A stretch of 64,000 nucleotides of DNA from Mytilus galloprovincialis. Lineage: Eukaryota; Mollusca; Bivalvia; Mytilida; Mytilidae. The stretch covers positions 49,906,872 to 49,970,871 of the forward strand of contig NC_134844.1 of NCBI RefSeq assembly GCF_965363235.1. The letters are read 5' to 3'. Below, in pieces: positions 33,901 to 45,330 of this stretch (positions are counted from its first letter, which is position 1; each line of letters opens with the position of its first letter). Position numbers and translations under genes: made by a program. The notes under the pieces are model-generated. The model did not search any database, was not told the origin of the DNA, and was given only the letters and a program-made list of their open reading frames with translations.

Positions 33901-36900
33901 TGCTATATCATGACACCCAGTTTTTCTTCATGGAAAGATCCTGCGTATCGGGAGAAAGCAACAAAACTTTCATGTCAACAAATAAGATTTGAAGCAAACA
34001 CAACTCACCATAAACAGGCTTTGAACTCAGAACCTCAGAGATTTCAGACTGTGAAAACCTTAAATAACAGAATTTGGTATTTAAAACTCCTTTACACGAA
34101 TTGTTCAGCCAATATGACACGAGGCGTGTTAACATTTTTAGACAGGCATACTCATGGTTTACTCTCAAAACCTACAGTCAAACATGCATTCACAGTTAAT
34201 TTGTAACAGCGGTCGCATGCCTCCAATAGTCACTTTCTGTATTTAAAAAACTCTTTTACACGAATTGTTCAGCCAATATGACAAAAGGCGTGTTAACATT
34301 TTCAGACAGGCATACTCATGGTTTACTCTCAAAAACTACAGTCAAACATGCATTCACAGTTTATTTGTAACAGCAGTCGCATGCCTCCAATGGTCACTTT
34401 CAGACCCTCCTTAACATTTTGTAAATATGATTGAACTCGCATCAGCGTCAACTCGGATAATCTAAAGCGGTCAGCTTAGTTTCGAACGAAATTGTCGAAT
34501 CATTTTTAAACAACGGTACCTTACAACCAAACATCTTCTCAATATTGGAGTCAAAGTAAAAATTGAAACCCGTTTCTATCATGATCGCGCAATCGAAAAC
34601 GACATCATTAATTCCACGTGTTCCACGCTTTCACTTTATTTTGAAAACCGTATCACCAACTTATTGGTTTTCAAATTTTAAAACTTTACTTGTGATATTT
34701 TGACTCAAAATGTATATTCATTTATGAATCTTCATTGCCTACAGTATTTTCTTACTTCGATTGACTTAGTCACAATCCATATGATATGTTTAAAAATGTA
34801 GGTTTGCCTATACTATGAAGAAAGACATTAATGCATGCATTGAGTATTTACTTTTGCAAACGAAAATAATGCCAAAACAATTAATGTTATATGTTTAATG
34901 CACCATAACTAAAAAAAGCAAAATGATATTTGAAATATTTTGAAGTTCTTTTTCTAAATTTATCAAATTAATTTTTTAATCTATTAGGATTTTTTTCTCA
35001 AGGAATAACTTGACCATGACATTTGTATACCAACAGACTGTAGTGACCTTGCTCCGGAGATTCCAAATGCAACCTGTATAGAAGAGTTCGGACTGTACCG
35101 TAGCCGTGGTGTTGGTAACGAGTTCAAGTGTAATAAAGGTTTTAAAGTGATCGGAAACCCATTCGTTGTTTGTAATGAAGATGTAGAATGGAAGATATTA
35201 TTTTGTTGTATAGAAAACAGTAAGCATATAAATATAAGGAGACGTGGTGTGAGTGCCAATGATTTTTTTATAATGATAATTGTATAATGAAGGATTTGCA
35301 ATATTTAGATAGTTTTAAATAATTATTTCATTTTTCTAAAACAAAAATTTAGGAATTCATTTTAAGTTATAAAATCTTAGGAAGACTCCCTACAGTGACC
35401 ATCAGTTAAAGATAGAATTAGTCATGGATGTAGTTGATTCTATATATTTTAGTAGTAGGGCCCCGCGATTCTGGTGACATACTGTTTGTACATTGAAATG
35501 GTCATTGATTGAATAAATCCTATATTTCAGCACTAATGTCCCTCGATTTTGGTGAGACACCTGTACAATACCCTTCAGTTATACATAGAATGGTTCATAG
35601 ATTAAATTGATCCCATGTTTCAGCACTAAAGCCCATGGAGTGTTGTGACATACCAGAACAGTAACCAGCAGTTATACATTGAATTTATAATTGATATAAT
35701 TGAGCCTATATTTCAGCACTAAAGCCTATGAAGTATGGTGATATACCAGTACAGTGACCATCAGTTATATTTAGAATTGATAATTGTTCAATTCATTCTG
35801 TATTTTAGCACTAAGATCCCTCGATTGTGGTCACATACCAGTCTATGACCATCAGTTATATTTAGAATTGGTCATTGTTCAATTCATCCTGTATTTGAGT
35901 ACTAAGGTCCCGCATTTGTGGTAAGATATCTGTCGCTGACCATCAGTTATATCTAAAATTGATCATTAATATAGTTGGTCCTTTATTCCAGCACTGAAGT
36001 CCCCTCCCTTGTGGTAAATACTAGTACAGTGACTTTGAGATATACATATACTTTATCATTGGTATAATTAATCCTATATTTCAGCACTAAAGCCCATTGA
36101 TTGTGGTGACATACCAGCACAGTGTTCTTCAGGTGTTTATACCATATACCCTACAACGGGAAGTTCATTAGATGTCTACTGTGATATGGTGACGGAATCT
36201 GGTGGATGGACTGTATGCTATCCATATTTTTGTGAATTTATACTGGTTCTCTTTTCATAACATTAAATCTTGCCATCTTGTCCCTATTTGGTTGGACTGA
36301 GTGTATTTAAGAAACTAAGAAAATATCAACATAGAAATAATATCTTAACACGTATGATAACTACAAAATGCTGTGACGGACAGAAAATATTCCTCCCCTT
36401 TAAATAACAACACAGAAATAAAATAAAATATCAACTAGTACTTCGCCAACACTAATATTGAACTCGTGCACATGGAGGCTAGTCTTCTGCTGATCCTCTT
36501 GTAGAACCAGTTACGTTAGCAGAGATTGTTTAGAATAAGACGAATAAAATCAATTCACATCGGTCGTAATAGATGTCTTCTCGTTTTTCAAAATATCGGT
36601 TCAATCAATCTTATTGATCTTTGTAAATTTCATACAAAAAATTCTAATACAAATAAAAACAATTGGAAGTCGAGAACAAAGATTGAATTATTTTTAGTCT
36701 TTTGAATTGTTATGTAAAAAGATAAATATGGCCGAATAAATGGATGAATTATGAATAATTGACATAGGATAAGTAGCACGAATCACAATGCATTACGTTG
36801 TTGCTACTTAATGGTATTTTCATACGTCTGCAGAGATCATTGAAAACGTATGTCGTAAGTTCACATAGTTAGCGCAGGATTCTTCTTGCTAAGTTTATAT

Positions 36901-39900
36901 CGAACATATATTCAACATGTTAAACACACTTTTTATAAACTGATTTTGTTTTCAACGTTCAAAGCCAGCCTAATCATATAGAATGGTGCACATATACAAT
37001 GATACAGTAATCGTCGTAACAAAAAAAAATTTTTTTTAAACAATCAAGGACTAATTTTGACTTCATCTGTTAAAACACTGCTTCTAAATTTTATTTCATC
37101 AGAGAAGAAGCAAAGATCAATTTGATTTCAAGTCTTGTGAATAAACTCATCATAGATACCAGGACTAAATTTAGTATATACGCCAGACGTGCGTTTCGTC
37201 TACAAAAGACTCATCAGTGATGTATTAAAATTTCGACAAACCCCGCCATTACTAAACAAGCACGGTCAGAATGCTTCTACGATACACCAAGGAAGCGGTT
37301 TAGTTTATGTGATATATGGAAACATATCTAACTCATAATTCAGAGAAAGTTTTAATAACATTAAATCATCCCTTGCTATCTTTAGAACATACCATTATCA
37401 GTGAGCGTCATACCCCGATTGATATGTGAAACTAGCACTCGAAAATACCCAAAAGGTTAATTCCTTTTTTGAAAACACTGATTTATCATGGCCTTTTATT
37501 TTCAGGTAATACAGAGAAGAATTAATGGGACTCTTGACTTTTACAGAAATTGGGCAGCATATGAATATGGTTTCGGAAATAAGAAACACGAATTTTGGCT
37601 GGGTATTTAGATATGTCATAATATATTCCAGATTCTAGATTTTGTTTATCAAGCTGTTGTCTCATTGGCACTCATACCACATTTTTATATATACACATGG
37701 AAAAAGTATTGCAACCCCTTGATTTTTTAAACCTTGAAAAATCAGCCTCCTATCTTGGAAGGAATATGATAAAATATTTGTAAAGTAATATTGAAACATA
37801 GTTGTTGATAACATTGGCATTAAAACGAATAAAAAAATGTATGAAAAAAAAATGTTTTATCTAACCACGAATTTGATAACAAAAGGAAGTATTTTTTGTC
37901 CAAAAAGTGCGTTTTACAACTTTTACTGTAGTCGAAATTTACAATGTCAGACATTTCAAAAGTAATCTTAAGATGATTGTTGACATCATGGTTGATCGTT
38001 ATACGCTTAAGAGTAAGTACTTGGTGCAGCCTCCAATTAAACGGATAACCACCTCTTAACGTCTTCTGATTCCTGCCACCAGTCGACTAATTTGCTGTTG
38101 AGTTGACTGTAACCATTCCTGATGAAGGGCATTGTTTATTTCATGACGTGTTTGAACTGGGGTGTCCCTTTGCGCACTTTACACACGATAGTGTCCCATA
38201 TATGCTTGATATGGTTCAATTTCGGGCTACCATCGGGCCATGGAAGTTAAACCGAATTCCATTGGAACAATGGGTCTTCCTCCACGATGCTAATTTCCAA
38301 CTATGGCGATCTCGGCACTACATTGGATACAGGCCACTGTATGTCTGTTCGTAAGCAGAAATGGACATATCGCACGATAACCAGTAGCGATGAGTCGATC
38401 TCAAACGGTTCTTGTTTAAAGTCTCCTGTACGGCAACCACTCTTGTTTTTTTTATTGTATTGTTTGCAATGGGTTTCCTTCTGACCAACCTTCATTATGC
38501 TTGATTTCCTCTAGAAGATGTTATAGGGAATCTTATTGATCTCAGAAGGTCTTTAACATCGTTTGTTGCCTGATTTTTATTCTCAAAACGACTTATAGTG
38601 GAATGGTGATGACCAACAATACGTGCAATTGTCACAGCGACATACCTGCTTCTCTCATGCTGATAATCTGCCATCTTGCTGCAGTTAAGAGTTGTGGAGG
38701 ACCCATTACAAGGTGCCAATCATATAACTTTATAAAACAATAAGGATAAAAACATCTGTTTTATTGTTTACGGGTACAGTAGCTGCATGTGAAGATAAGA
38801 TCTTATCGAGTCGATATTTATTGATTAAACTCGGGTGAGATTTAAATAATGTTTAACTAGTTCTATTTCATCAAATTATATCACAAAAAAATAAAGAGTG
38901 GTTTTTTAATAATTTGAATTTCAACTCGGTGTTGCAATACTTTTTTCCGTGTGTATATATATGATGGTTTCTGACTGGATACATGAATACAAATATGTGA
39001 CGTTGTTGCAGTATATTTAAGAAGCAAAGGTCCGTCTCATTGATTTTTACTTCGATCAGTTGATTATAAAAACGTATATAGAAGAAAGAACTACTAAAGC
39101 AATGTTAGAACGAAGACATAATTCCTCTATACTATATAACAGAAGTATTCAATCATCGTATTATAGGTTTATTTCATTAATATTGGGGAATAATGTCCCG
39201 AGTAGAATTTTTTATTGCACGAACTTGCGAGTTCAATATATGTTCTACGAGGATCAATATCCCCCACAATTCATGCAATGACCCTTTTATTGTATAGCAA
39301 TATAATATTTGATAGTAAAAATTGGTTTAAACTAAGATTTTGTCGTTGATGACGTCATGAATTTTGAAGATTTATTGCACTAGTGCAATATTAGAATTTA
39401 TTGCACGCTAGCTTTTTGTTACTTTCTGTGTGAAATATAATATTGCTATGCAATAATTTGTGTTTTACATCCCATACATTTGGTTAGAATGTAAACAGTT
39501 AAAAAAAGAGAAGCGAAAGATACCACAAGGACAGTCAAAATAAACTGACAAACGCCATGGCTTAAAATGAAACAGACAAACAGAAAAATTATAGTACACA
39601 TGACACAACATAAATTGTATAGAAAAAGTTCAACTATGAGTGAATGGTTGGTAGGTTGCGAAAAATGCAAAATGTGTGTTTGTACTAGCTTCTTTTTAAA
39701 TAATTACTTATCAAAGGTACCAGGATTATAAATTTAACATGCTAGACGCGCATTTCGTCTACACAGGACTCATTAGTGACTTGAAGTTGATTGGTTTAGT
39801 ACAAATTTCCTCCTTGTACAATTATGACCATAAACAATAGATTTTACCTGAATCTAACAAAAAACTTTTTACACATTTACATACACCATATTCTTGAATT

Positions 39901-42688
39901 TTGTTATTTTCTTATTGATTCGTTGTTTATGTCTAATAGTTCGTTTCTTTTTGTGTTGCATTGTCGGTTTTTTGTGTTGCATTTCAATGTTTCTATTGTT
40001 TTGTTGTTTTCCTCTTATAGTTGATGTTTTTCCCTAGAATTCAGTTTATAACCCGGATTTCTTGTCCCTCAATCGGCTATGACTTTTGAGCTGCAATATA
40101 CATGTATACTACTACTGACTATATTTCTTTTCTACCACAAATAAATTTGACCGCCTCGAATAAGCACAATGGTACGGAAAGTGGTGTTAAATATAAATCA
40201 ACTAACCAATCAATGTATTGTGCTCTCTGAAAATTGAAAAAAAAAAAAAAAAAAGTCATGGAACTAGTTTTCTTTCTACACAACAAAATAAGTAAATTCA
40301 TAAAACATTTCTGAATAAATGTTACAGTTTCGGATGACATCTGCCATATCCCTGACTTGGTACAGAACTTTACAAGCAAAAAAATCATGGATTTGTGTCT
40401 AATCAAACCTCGCGCTTTATGGCAATGTTAAATATACCGATGACAACATTATATGACAGGCATACAGTACAAAAAAATGCATGAACACTCAGGACAAAGA
40501 AATACATAAATAAATAATATATTCAAGTACGTTTTGACATGTAACCACATAATATAACGAGTATCTAAAGTAAATTTAGGACAGTAACAAAAACAACATA
40601 CATTTGTAATATAAAGCCGGAGTGTCTGGTAAGAACCTTCAATGGAAACCTGACAATCCTAGTCAATTAAGGTTTGAGTCGGGCGCGCCTTTCACATGCG
40701 GGATTTCAACTTCATCTTCAGCGTTGATAGGCTGGTAACCCAACACAGTATTTCGACTACTTAGTCCAAAAAGGACATTATCGTCTCCAATTTTGTCTTA
40801 AAATTGTGTATATGTCTTCTGTGTTTCTTTTCTTCATTGAAAATTTAGTTTTTCATATGTGACAATTTTGAAAGAAAAGAGAGCATTATATGATAATTTG
40901 ATGTTCATTATCCTCAAGTTTATATAAAAGGCAGTGAACCTTTGTTTGGAGCAGAAAATAGGGAGAGAAAAAAACATTTATCAATGCACAAGACCATCCC
41001 CTTTTTCCTTATTATATGTTGTTTTACAATTCAGAGTTGTTTTAAAACTCAGATTCATGTTAAAAAAGACTCATCTCACATGCTCACATGACATAGGGCT
41101 TCATTAATAAGTCAATGACCCCGGACCATTGTGTTCTTCATTAAGATACGTATTGTAAAGCAAAATTTAGTCTAATAAATGTATATCTATAACGCTGACA
41201 TTTTTTGGCCATGATGACTTGAAGTGCAATGTAATATACCTCGACGTATGACATAATAATTGAAAATAGGTTAATCGTCATGTTGTTTTGAGGATTTTAA
41301 GACGATAAATAAGAAGTCAAGGAAATAAGTTAAGCCAACGGGTCACTATACAGCAAAACCTCGCATGTCAAGGAAAGCCTAATTTTTACTCTACAATTGT
41401 TGGTATATTGATTTATAATTATATTTCTTTTACCAGATGAGCGTTAATCATTCATTTGTTTTTCATACAGGAAACAAGAATATACATACTCTCACATCTT
41501 CTGGTGACTATGGGTTGTATATTGAACTTGAGCGCTTCATATGGGAGACATCTTTCCTGTCTTTCGCAAGATACAGTTCATTTAAGATCGATGATACAAA
41601 TTCTGACTACGAGCTACATGTTGATGGATATAGCGGTACTGCTGGTATGGCTCTTAAACTTTATTTTGTTTACAATTTATTGTACTATTCAATCATGTAA
41701 CTTTCTTATATGAATAAGGAGATGTGATATGGTTGCCAGTGATAAAACTATCCACCAAAGTCTTAATGAAGCGTATGTAAAATTAAAAAAAAAAGATGTA
41801 ATATGTTTGCCAATGAGAGACAACTCTCCACAAGAGACCAAATAACATGGTTTAGTTTTGCGATCATCCACAATTTTACAGATCGATTACGTTGAAAAGG
41901 GACCTGTAAATAGAAAAATCAATTTAATTAGCAAAAACTACGATAATTTAAATAAGCTTATAATAATCTAGGGTATTGTTAAAAGCTATTTTATCACACA
42001 TTTTGTATCATGAGAGCAACGATGTATATGCATATTGATTTTGTAACGTTTGTTTAGAACACTAACTTAAGGTGGTACAAAACACCTTTAAATTAATTTG
42101 GTTCGTTTAATTTTCATAAAATTTTGACAAGATATTTTCTTTGACCCTTTGAAAAAAATATAAAAATTTCACAAAACTTGAACCAATCACTTTCTGGCAT
42201 AACAATGATTGGATATATAGCAATTTGACAAACACTGATTTTGATCATTGAGAAGCTGAATATTTCCCTACCAATACAACGTGATTAAAACGTTAAGCTG
42301 ATTTTACAGAGTTATCTCCCTTAAGTGTTGGGTCCCACCTTAATTGAAATATAGTGTTTATTAGATAGGGAGTTATGTGTACCTTATTTCTCTTATATTG
42401 AATTAAATTCAAAATTCATGGATTACAAACATGGATATGCAATTCATTTCAGGCGATGCTCTCACAGACCCCCATAACGGAAAGAAGTTTAGTACCCAAG
42501 ACAGAGATAATGACCTATTATTATCAAGGAACATGGCAACTGAGGAATTTGCATATGGAGCGTGGTGGTACAATAGTTATTGGTACAATTCAAATTTAAA
42601 TGGTAAATACGGAAGCACAATCAAATGGGGTTGGTATAGTGGACGTATTTTGAAATCTACAAAAATGATGATTAAAAGACGTCACTAA
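30546..42688 (+). CDS. Secreted fibrinogen-related protein (PAN-like, Cys-rich, Sushi-like, FReD), 7 exons
   Basis: Exons: 30546-30902, 33383-33470, 35037-35219, 36085-36212, 37506-37602, 41471-41644, 42453-42688. All introns are GT-AG and all phases agree, giving 1263 nt, 420 residues and a TAA. Signal peptide: residues 1-22 ([11 protein letters not shown] core). Residues about 60-119 are PAN/apple-like ([19 protein letters not shown], then CDLL). 120-149 is a small Cys-rich EGF/EB-like module. 150-210 is Sushi-like with four or more Cys. About 213-420 is a fibrinogen C-terminal domain with [58 protein letters not shown] and GAWWYN. Fibrinogen-related proteins are secreted lectins binding acetylated or microbial sugars; bivalves have very many. 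The second fibrinogen-domain disulphide is absent. Start chosen as the first ATG giving a signal peptide. Confidence 0.88.
31006..31193. mobile_element. ~190-bp MITE with TA duplication in FREP intron 1
   Basis: Inverted ends CTGTGGATTCATT / AATGAATCCACAG flanked by TA. The inside repeats 'CCACGAA'/'TTCGTGG' words. I recognise similar sequences in many molluscs. Confidence 0.7.
33383..33470 (+). CDS. FREP exon 2: small Cys-rich module
   Basis: Acceptor ATATTTTAG, donor GTAAGA. Reads [20 protein letters not shown] then MCTPA. Four Cys in EGF/EB-like spacing; phase 0 in, phase 1 out. Confidence 0.8.
33530..33866. repeat. Dispersed repeat ending in a 148-bp hairpin, FREP intron 2
   Basis: 33530-33719 matches 16236-16421. 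33719-33866 is a near-perfect inverted repeat (TTGAATGCTTCTTTTTGTAA arm, centre GAAGCGCTTCCGCGCTTC). It is the unoccupied counterpart of the site hit by the 16422-18873 element. Confidence 0.8.
34076..34403. repeat. Tandem duplication, period 164 bp, FREP intron 2
   Basis: Two copies, over 90 percent identical by eye, sharing CACGAATTGTTCAGCCAATA and GCGTGTTAACATTTT. The open frame over the first copy is not conserved in the second. Confidence 0.85.
35037..35219 (+). CDS. FREP exon 3: Sushi/CCP-like module
   Basis: Reads [13 protein letters not shown], a middle [17 protein letters not shown] and a final EWKILFCC. The GF.V.G...V.C pattern and trailing Trp are typical of complement control modules. 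Phase 1 in and out, a symmetric exon as expected for a shuffled module. Confidence 0.82.
35373..36084 (+). repeat. Tandem array of decayed exon-4 starts with splice acceptors
   Basis: Seven to eight units of about 91-93 bp. Unit starts after each acceptor-like TATTTCAG or relative: about 35454, 35531, 35624, 35717, 35809, 35900, 35992, then the real exon at 36085. Each opens CACTAA-G-CCC, then ...TTGTGGTGACATACC-G-ACAGTGACC, as exon 4 does, and then returns to intron sequence (ATCAGTTATA...ATTG) and a new acceptor. The fibrinogen frame is lost in the units (in-frame stops, missing Cys). Confidence 0.85.
36085..36212 (+). CDS. FREP exon 4: start of fibrinogen domain
   Basis: Begins CACTAAAGCCCATTGATTG and reads [20 protein letters not shown], then [12 protein letters not shown]. 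Keeps the Cys pair of the first fibrinogen-domain disulphide. Phase 1 in, phase 0 out. Directly preceded by decayed copies of its own start. Confidence 0.88.
37140..37225 (+). repeat. Mussel 'ACGCCAGACG' repeat copy
   Basis: ATACGCCAGACGTGCGTTTC and AAGACTCATCAGTGATG; short copy in FREP intron 4. Confidence 0.75.
37506..37602 (+). CDS. FREP exon 5: fibrinogen domain, VIQRR segment
   Basis: Reads [16 protein letters not shown] and ends HEFWLG. Phase 0 in, phase 1 out. Confidence 0.88.
37694..38953 (-). mobile_element. Tc1-like transposon, decayed (1.26 kb), FREP intron 5
   Basis: Inverted ends CACATGGAAAAAGTATTGCA and its near-complement at 38953, flanked by TA. Minus-strand fragments read [20 protein letters not shown] (helix-turn-helix, from about 38670), then, after frame breaks, [13 protein letters not shown] and [12 protein letters not shown], the C-terminal part of Tc1 transposases. 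Length is normal for Tc1. Several stops and frame changes make it inactive. Confidence 0.85.
39505..39800. repeat. Two mussel repeat fragments, FREP intron 5
   Basis: 39505-39610 is the minus-strand tail of the retroelement seen at 19807-20110 (GATACCACAAGGACAGTC). 39716-39800 is a copy of the 'TAGACGCGCATTTCGTC' family. Confidence 0.65.
41471..41644 (+). CDS. FREP exon 6: fibrinogen domain, middle segment
   Basis: Reads [20 protein letters not shown] through [20 protein letters not shown]. Phase 1 in and out. Confidence 0.87.
42071..42339. mobile_element. 269-bp MITE with TTAA duplication, FREP intron 6
   Basis: Ends GGTGGTACAAAACACC and GTGTTGGGTCCCACC, flanked by TTAA on both sides (42067-42070, 42340-42343). 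TTAA targets are used by piggyBac and Kolobok elements. It sits about 110 bp before exon 7. Confidence 0.7.
42453..42688 (+). CDS. FREP exon 7: fibrinogen domain C-terminus
   Basis: Carries the Ca-site segment [22 protein letters not shown] and the [20 protein letters not shown] tail ending at TAA. Cys normally seen before and after GAWWY are Met and Tyr here. Confidence 0.88.
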
Positions 42689-43363
42689 CGGATAATTCAA
42701 GCGTCCATTATGTTTACGTTATTTCAATTACTTTTCAACTACATGTACGTCATAACAGATAGTCATAAGTTCTGAATATAGCGGTTATGAAAAAGGGGAA
42801 TTTATTTGAACTTGTGATGTGTTATTTTCAGATTCATTAAGCTAATTCTTAATCGATGCTTTAAATTAGAACCAGATTTAAAGATAGAGACTCACTTCCA
42901 TCCCGTTTACATAGGGATTTTAGATTAACGTGATTCACGTGAAATTTACGTGAAATTCACGTTAAAGTTAAATAACATTTTTTTTTTTAATTTGATTAAA
43001 AACATGAACAATACCATTGTTTTGATTGAGTTTACCTGAAATCACATGATTTTCGTGATAATGCTAATAGTTATGAACAGCAATTCGTGTGTAATTTTAA
43101 ATTTGTGTTTAACGGATTAGCTCGTTTGGAGTGATCTTCACGTTGAATTTTAACGTTGAAACTTGCATTGACTTAATATCTGTTATTCTTAAAATTTTCA
43201 GAATTTTTTTTAACAAATTTAATTTTTAATCATTTAAAAATTGATTTCATTAACGCATTGACTGTTCCTTATTATATTTTTTTGTAGAGTTAATGTGTTG
43301 ACCAACGCATATTTGGTATAAAGCACGGCAGAGCTCTATGATTGAAATAGAAAACATTTAATT

Positions 43364-44155
43364 AAGGTACAGTAAATAGGCTATGTCATGGATTTCAGTA
43401 AAAATTTGCATACAACTCTGGTTCGATGAACTTCAACTGAAAAACATTTATCACATTTATCATATGAAATATTGTTGATTGAATTCTTACAAAATGTGTG
43501 AACTTTTGTATAGAAAGTACATTAAATCAGCGAAAAAACTTCTAAAATTTATCTTAAATCATCATCATTATAATTCTACTCCATACACTTTTTTCTGCAA
43601 AAAAAAAAAGCTTCATGTTGTTGAAACATAGATTTCCTTTATAATGATGAAAAATAAAAATAGAGTCACCGACTGCGTTTTTACGGTATACATCATTAAA
43701 AATTGTGTTCCTTGTAAAAAAAATGCAATAAAATGTCGAAAAAATTGTAACGTCAACGCGTTGCAGGCCGTAAAACGTTGGGTTTTTTTAAACGTTTTTT
43801 ACTACCAAAAAGATAACAAATTGATTGTTAAACAAAAAACGAAGTCGGTGACCATATGAGAGTCATATGATTATTAAATATCATTAAAACAGAAATTTAC
43901 GTATCAAAAACATATATTTTTTTAAAGAAATTCTAAGGAGTATAATTAAAAATTTAATGATTTAAAGACAAATTTTAGATGATTTTTCGCTATACAAATG
44001 TTCATCCGTATTTAAAGAAATCAATCTGCAATATTTCAGGTTAGAAAAGAGATAAATGCATTATTTTTTTTTCGATTTTCATTTGTAGTTCATCGAGACA
44101 CGGTTGTATGTCAAATTTTAGCAAAATCTGCGACATAGCCAATTTACTGTTCCTT
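43364..44155. mobile_element. ~790-bp inverted-repeat element downstream of FREP
   Basis: Ends AAGG(T/A)ACAGTAAAT(A/T)GG followed by CTATGTC in both arms, about 50 bp of matching arm. No clear target duplication. The 71-codon frame inside is Lys/Asn-rich and not recognised. Confidence 0.65.
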
Positions 44156-44189
44156 GTTCTTAACGATTCCTTAAGCCTTTAAAATACAA

Positions 44190-44530
44190 ATATAAATAAA
44201 GAGAGGTGACAACTCTCCATAAAAAAGTAAACAATTATAGGTTAAAGTACGGCCTTCAACACTGAGCCTTGTCTCCCGCCGAACAACAAGCTATAAAGGT
44301 TACCACAATGACTATTGTAAAACAATACAAACAGGAAAACAAACGATCCATTCAATTTAAAAGGGAAAAACGTGAAAAACATTGAACCACACCAACAAAT
44401 AAAAACCTCTTATCAACAGGTTCCTGACTCAGGATAGGTGCATACGCATTCAGCGGGTTTAAATATTTTAATAGGTCAACCGTAATACTAGAGGATGAAA
44501 CAGTAGTTTATCATCATAACGTAACAAGAC
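44190..44530. repeat. Mussel-type dispersed repeat
   Basis: Has AAGTACGGCCTTCAACACTG and AAACAATACAAACAGGAAAA; same family as 4080-4400. Confidence 0.65.
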
Positions 44531-44689
44531 ACACTATTAACATCATTGAAATGGCTAAATTTGATTAAAATGCCTTTGAATTTGATGAGACTGTCGTACA
44601 AAGTGAGGGGTTTAGCGCTATAAAACCAGATTCAATTTACCATTTTCTACATTTGAAAATGCCTCTATTAAGTCAAGAATACAACAGTT

Positions 44690-45330
44690 ATTGTCCATTG
44701 TTTTTAGATTTAAGAACGATTACAATTAAAAAGATTGTTATTATTGCTGCTTTTGTATCTTTGAAGACTGATTGCATTTGTTATTGATGCTGATTTTAAA
44801 AATGAGGGTGGATAATGTTGTTATTGATCCTGATCTAAAATTTAAGAGTGATTACATTAAAAATATTGCTATTGCCTTTGTTTTGAAGGTGATAACATAT
44901 GTTTTGATGTTGTTTTGAAATTTAAGAATGATTTCATGAAAAATATTGCTATTGATGCTGCTTTTGTATTGAAAGTGATAACATTTGTTATTGCTGCTGT
45001 TTTGAAATTTAAGAATGACTACATTAAAAAGAGAGTTATTTTTGCTGCTTTTTGTAACTTTAAAGACTTATTGCTTTCGTTATAGTTGTTGTTCTGTATT
45101 TCAGAGTGATAACATTGAAAATTTTGCTATTGATGCTGCTTTTGTATGTAAAGATATTATATTTGTTATTGATGCCTTTTTTAGATTTAAGAATGATTAC
45201 ATTTAAAAAAAGATTGTTATAGTTGCTGCTTTTGTATCTTTAAAGACTTATTGTATTTTTATTGGTATTGTTTTTGTATTTAAGAGTGATAACATTAAAA
45301 CATTTGCTATAATAATTGATGCTGCTTTTT
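44690..45330. repeat. Degenerate 'TTGATGCTGCTTTTGTATT' tandem region
   Basis: Repeated words GATTACATTAAAAA, TTGTTATTGATGCTG and TTTAAGAGTGATAACATT in an irregular higher-order order, resuming at 46490-46700 and 49630-49850. Looks like a decayed satellite. Confidence 0.7.

Noticed and set aside
33883..34206. 107-codon frame in FREP intron 2
   Set aside because: Spans the first copy of a 164-bp tandem repeat, and the frame is broken in the second copy.
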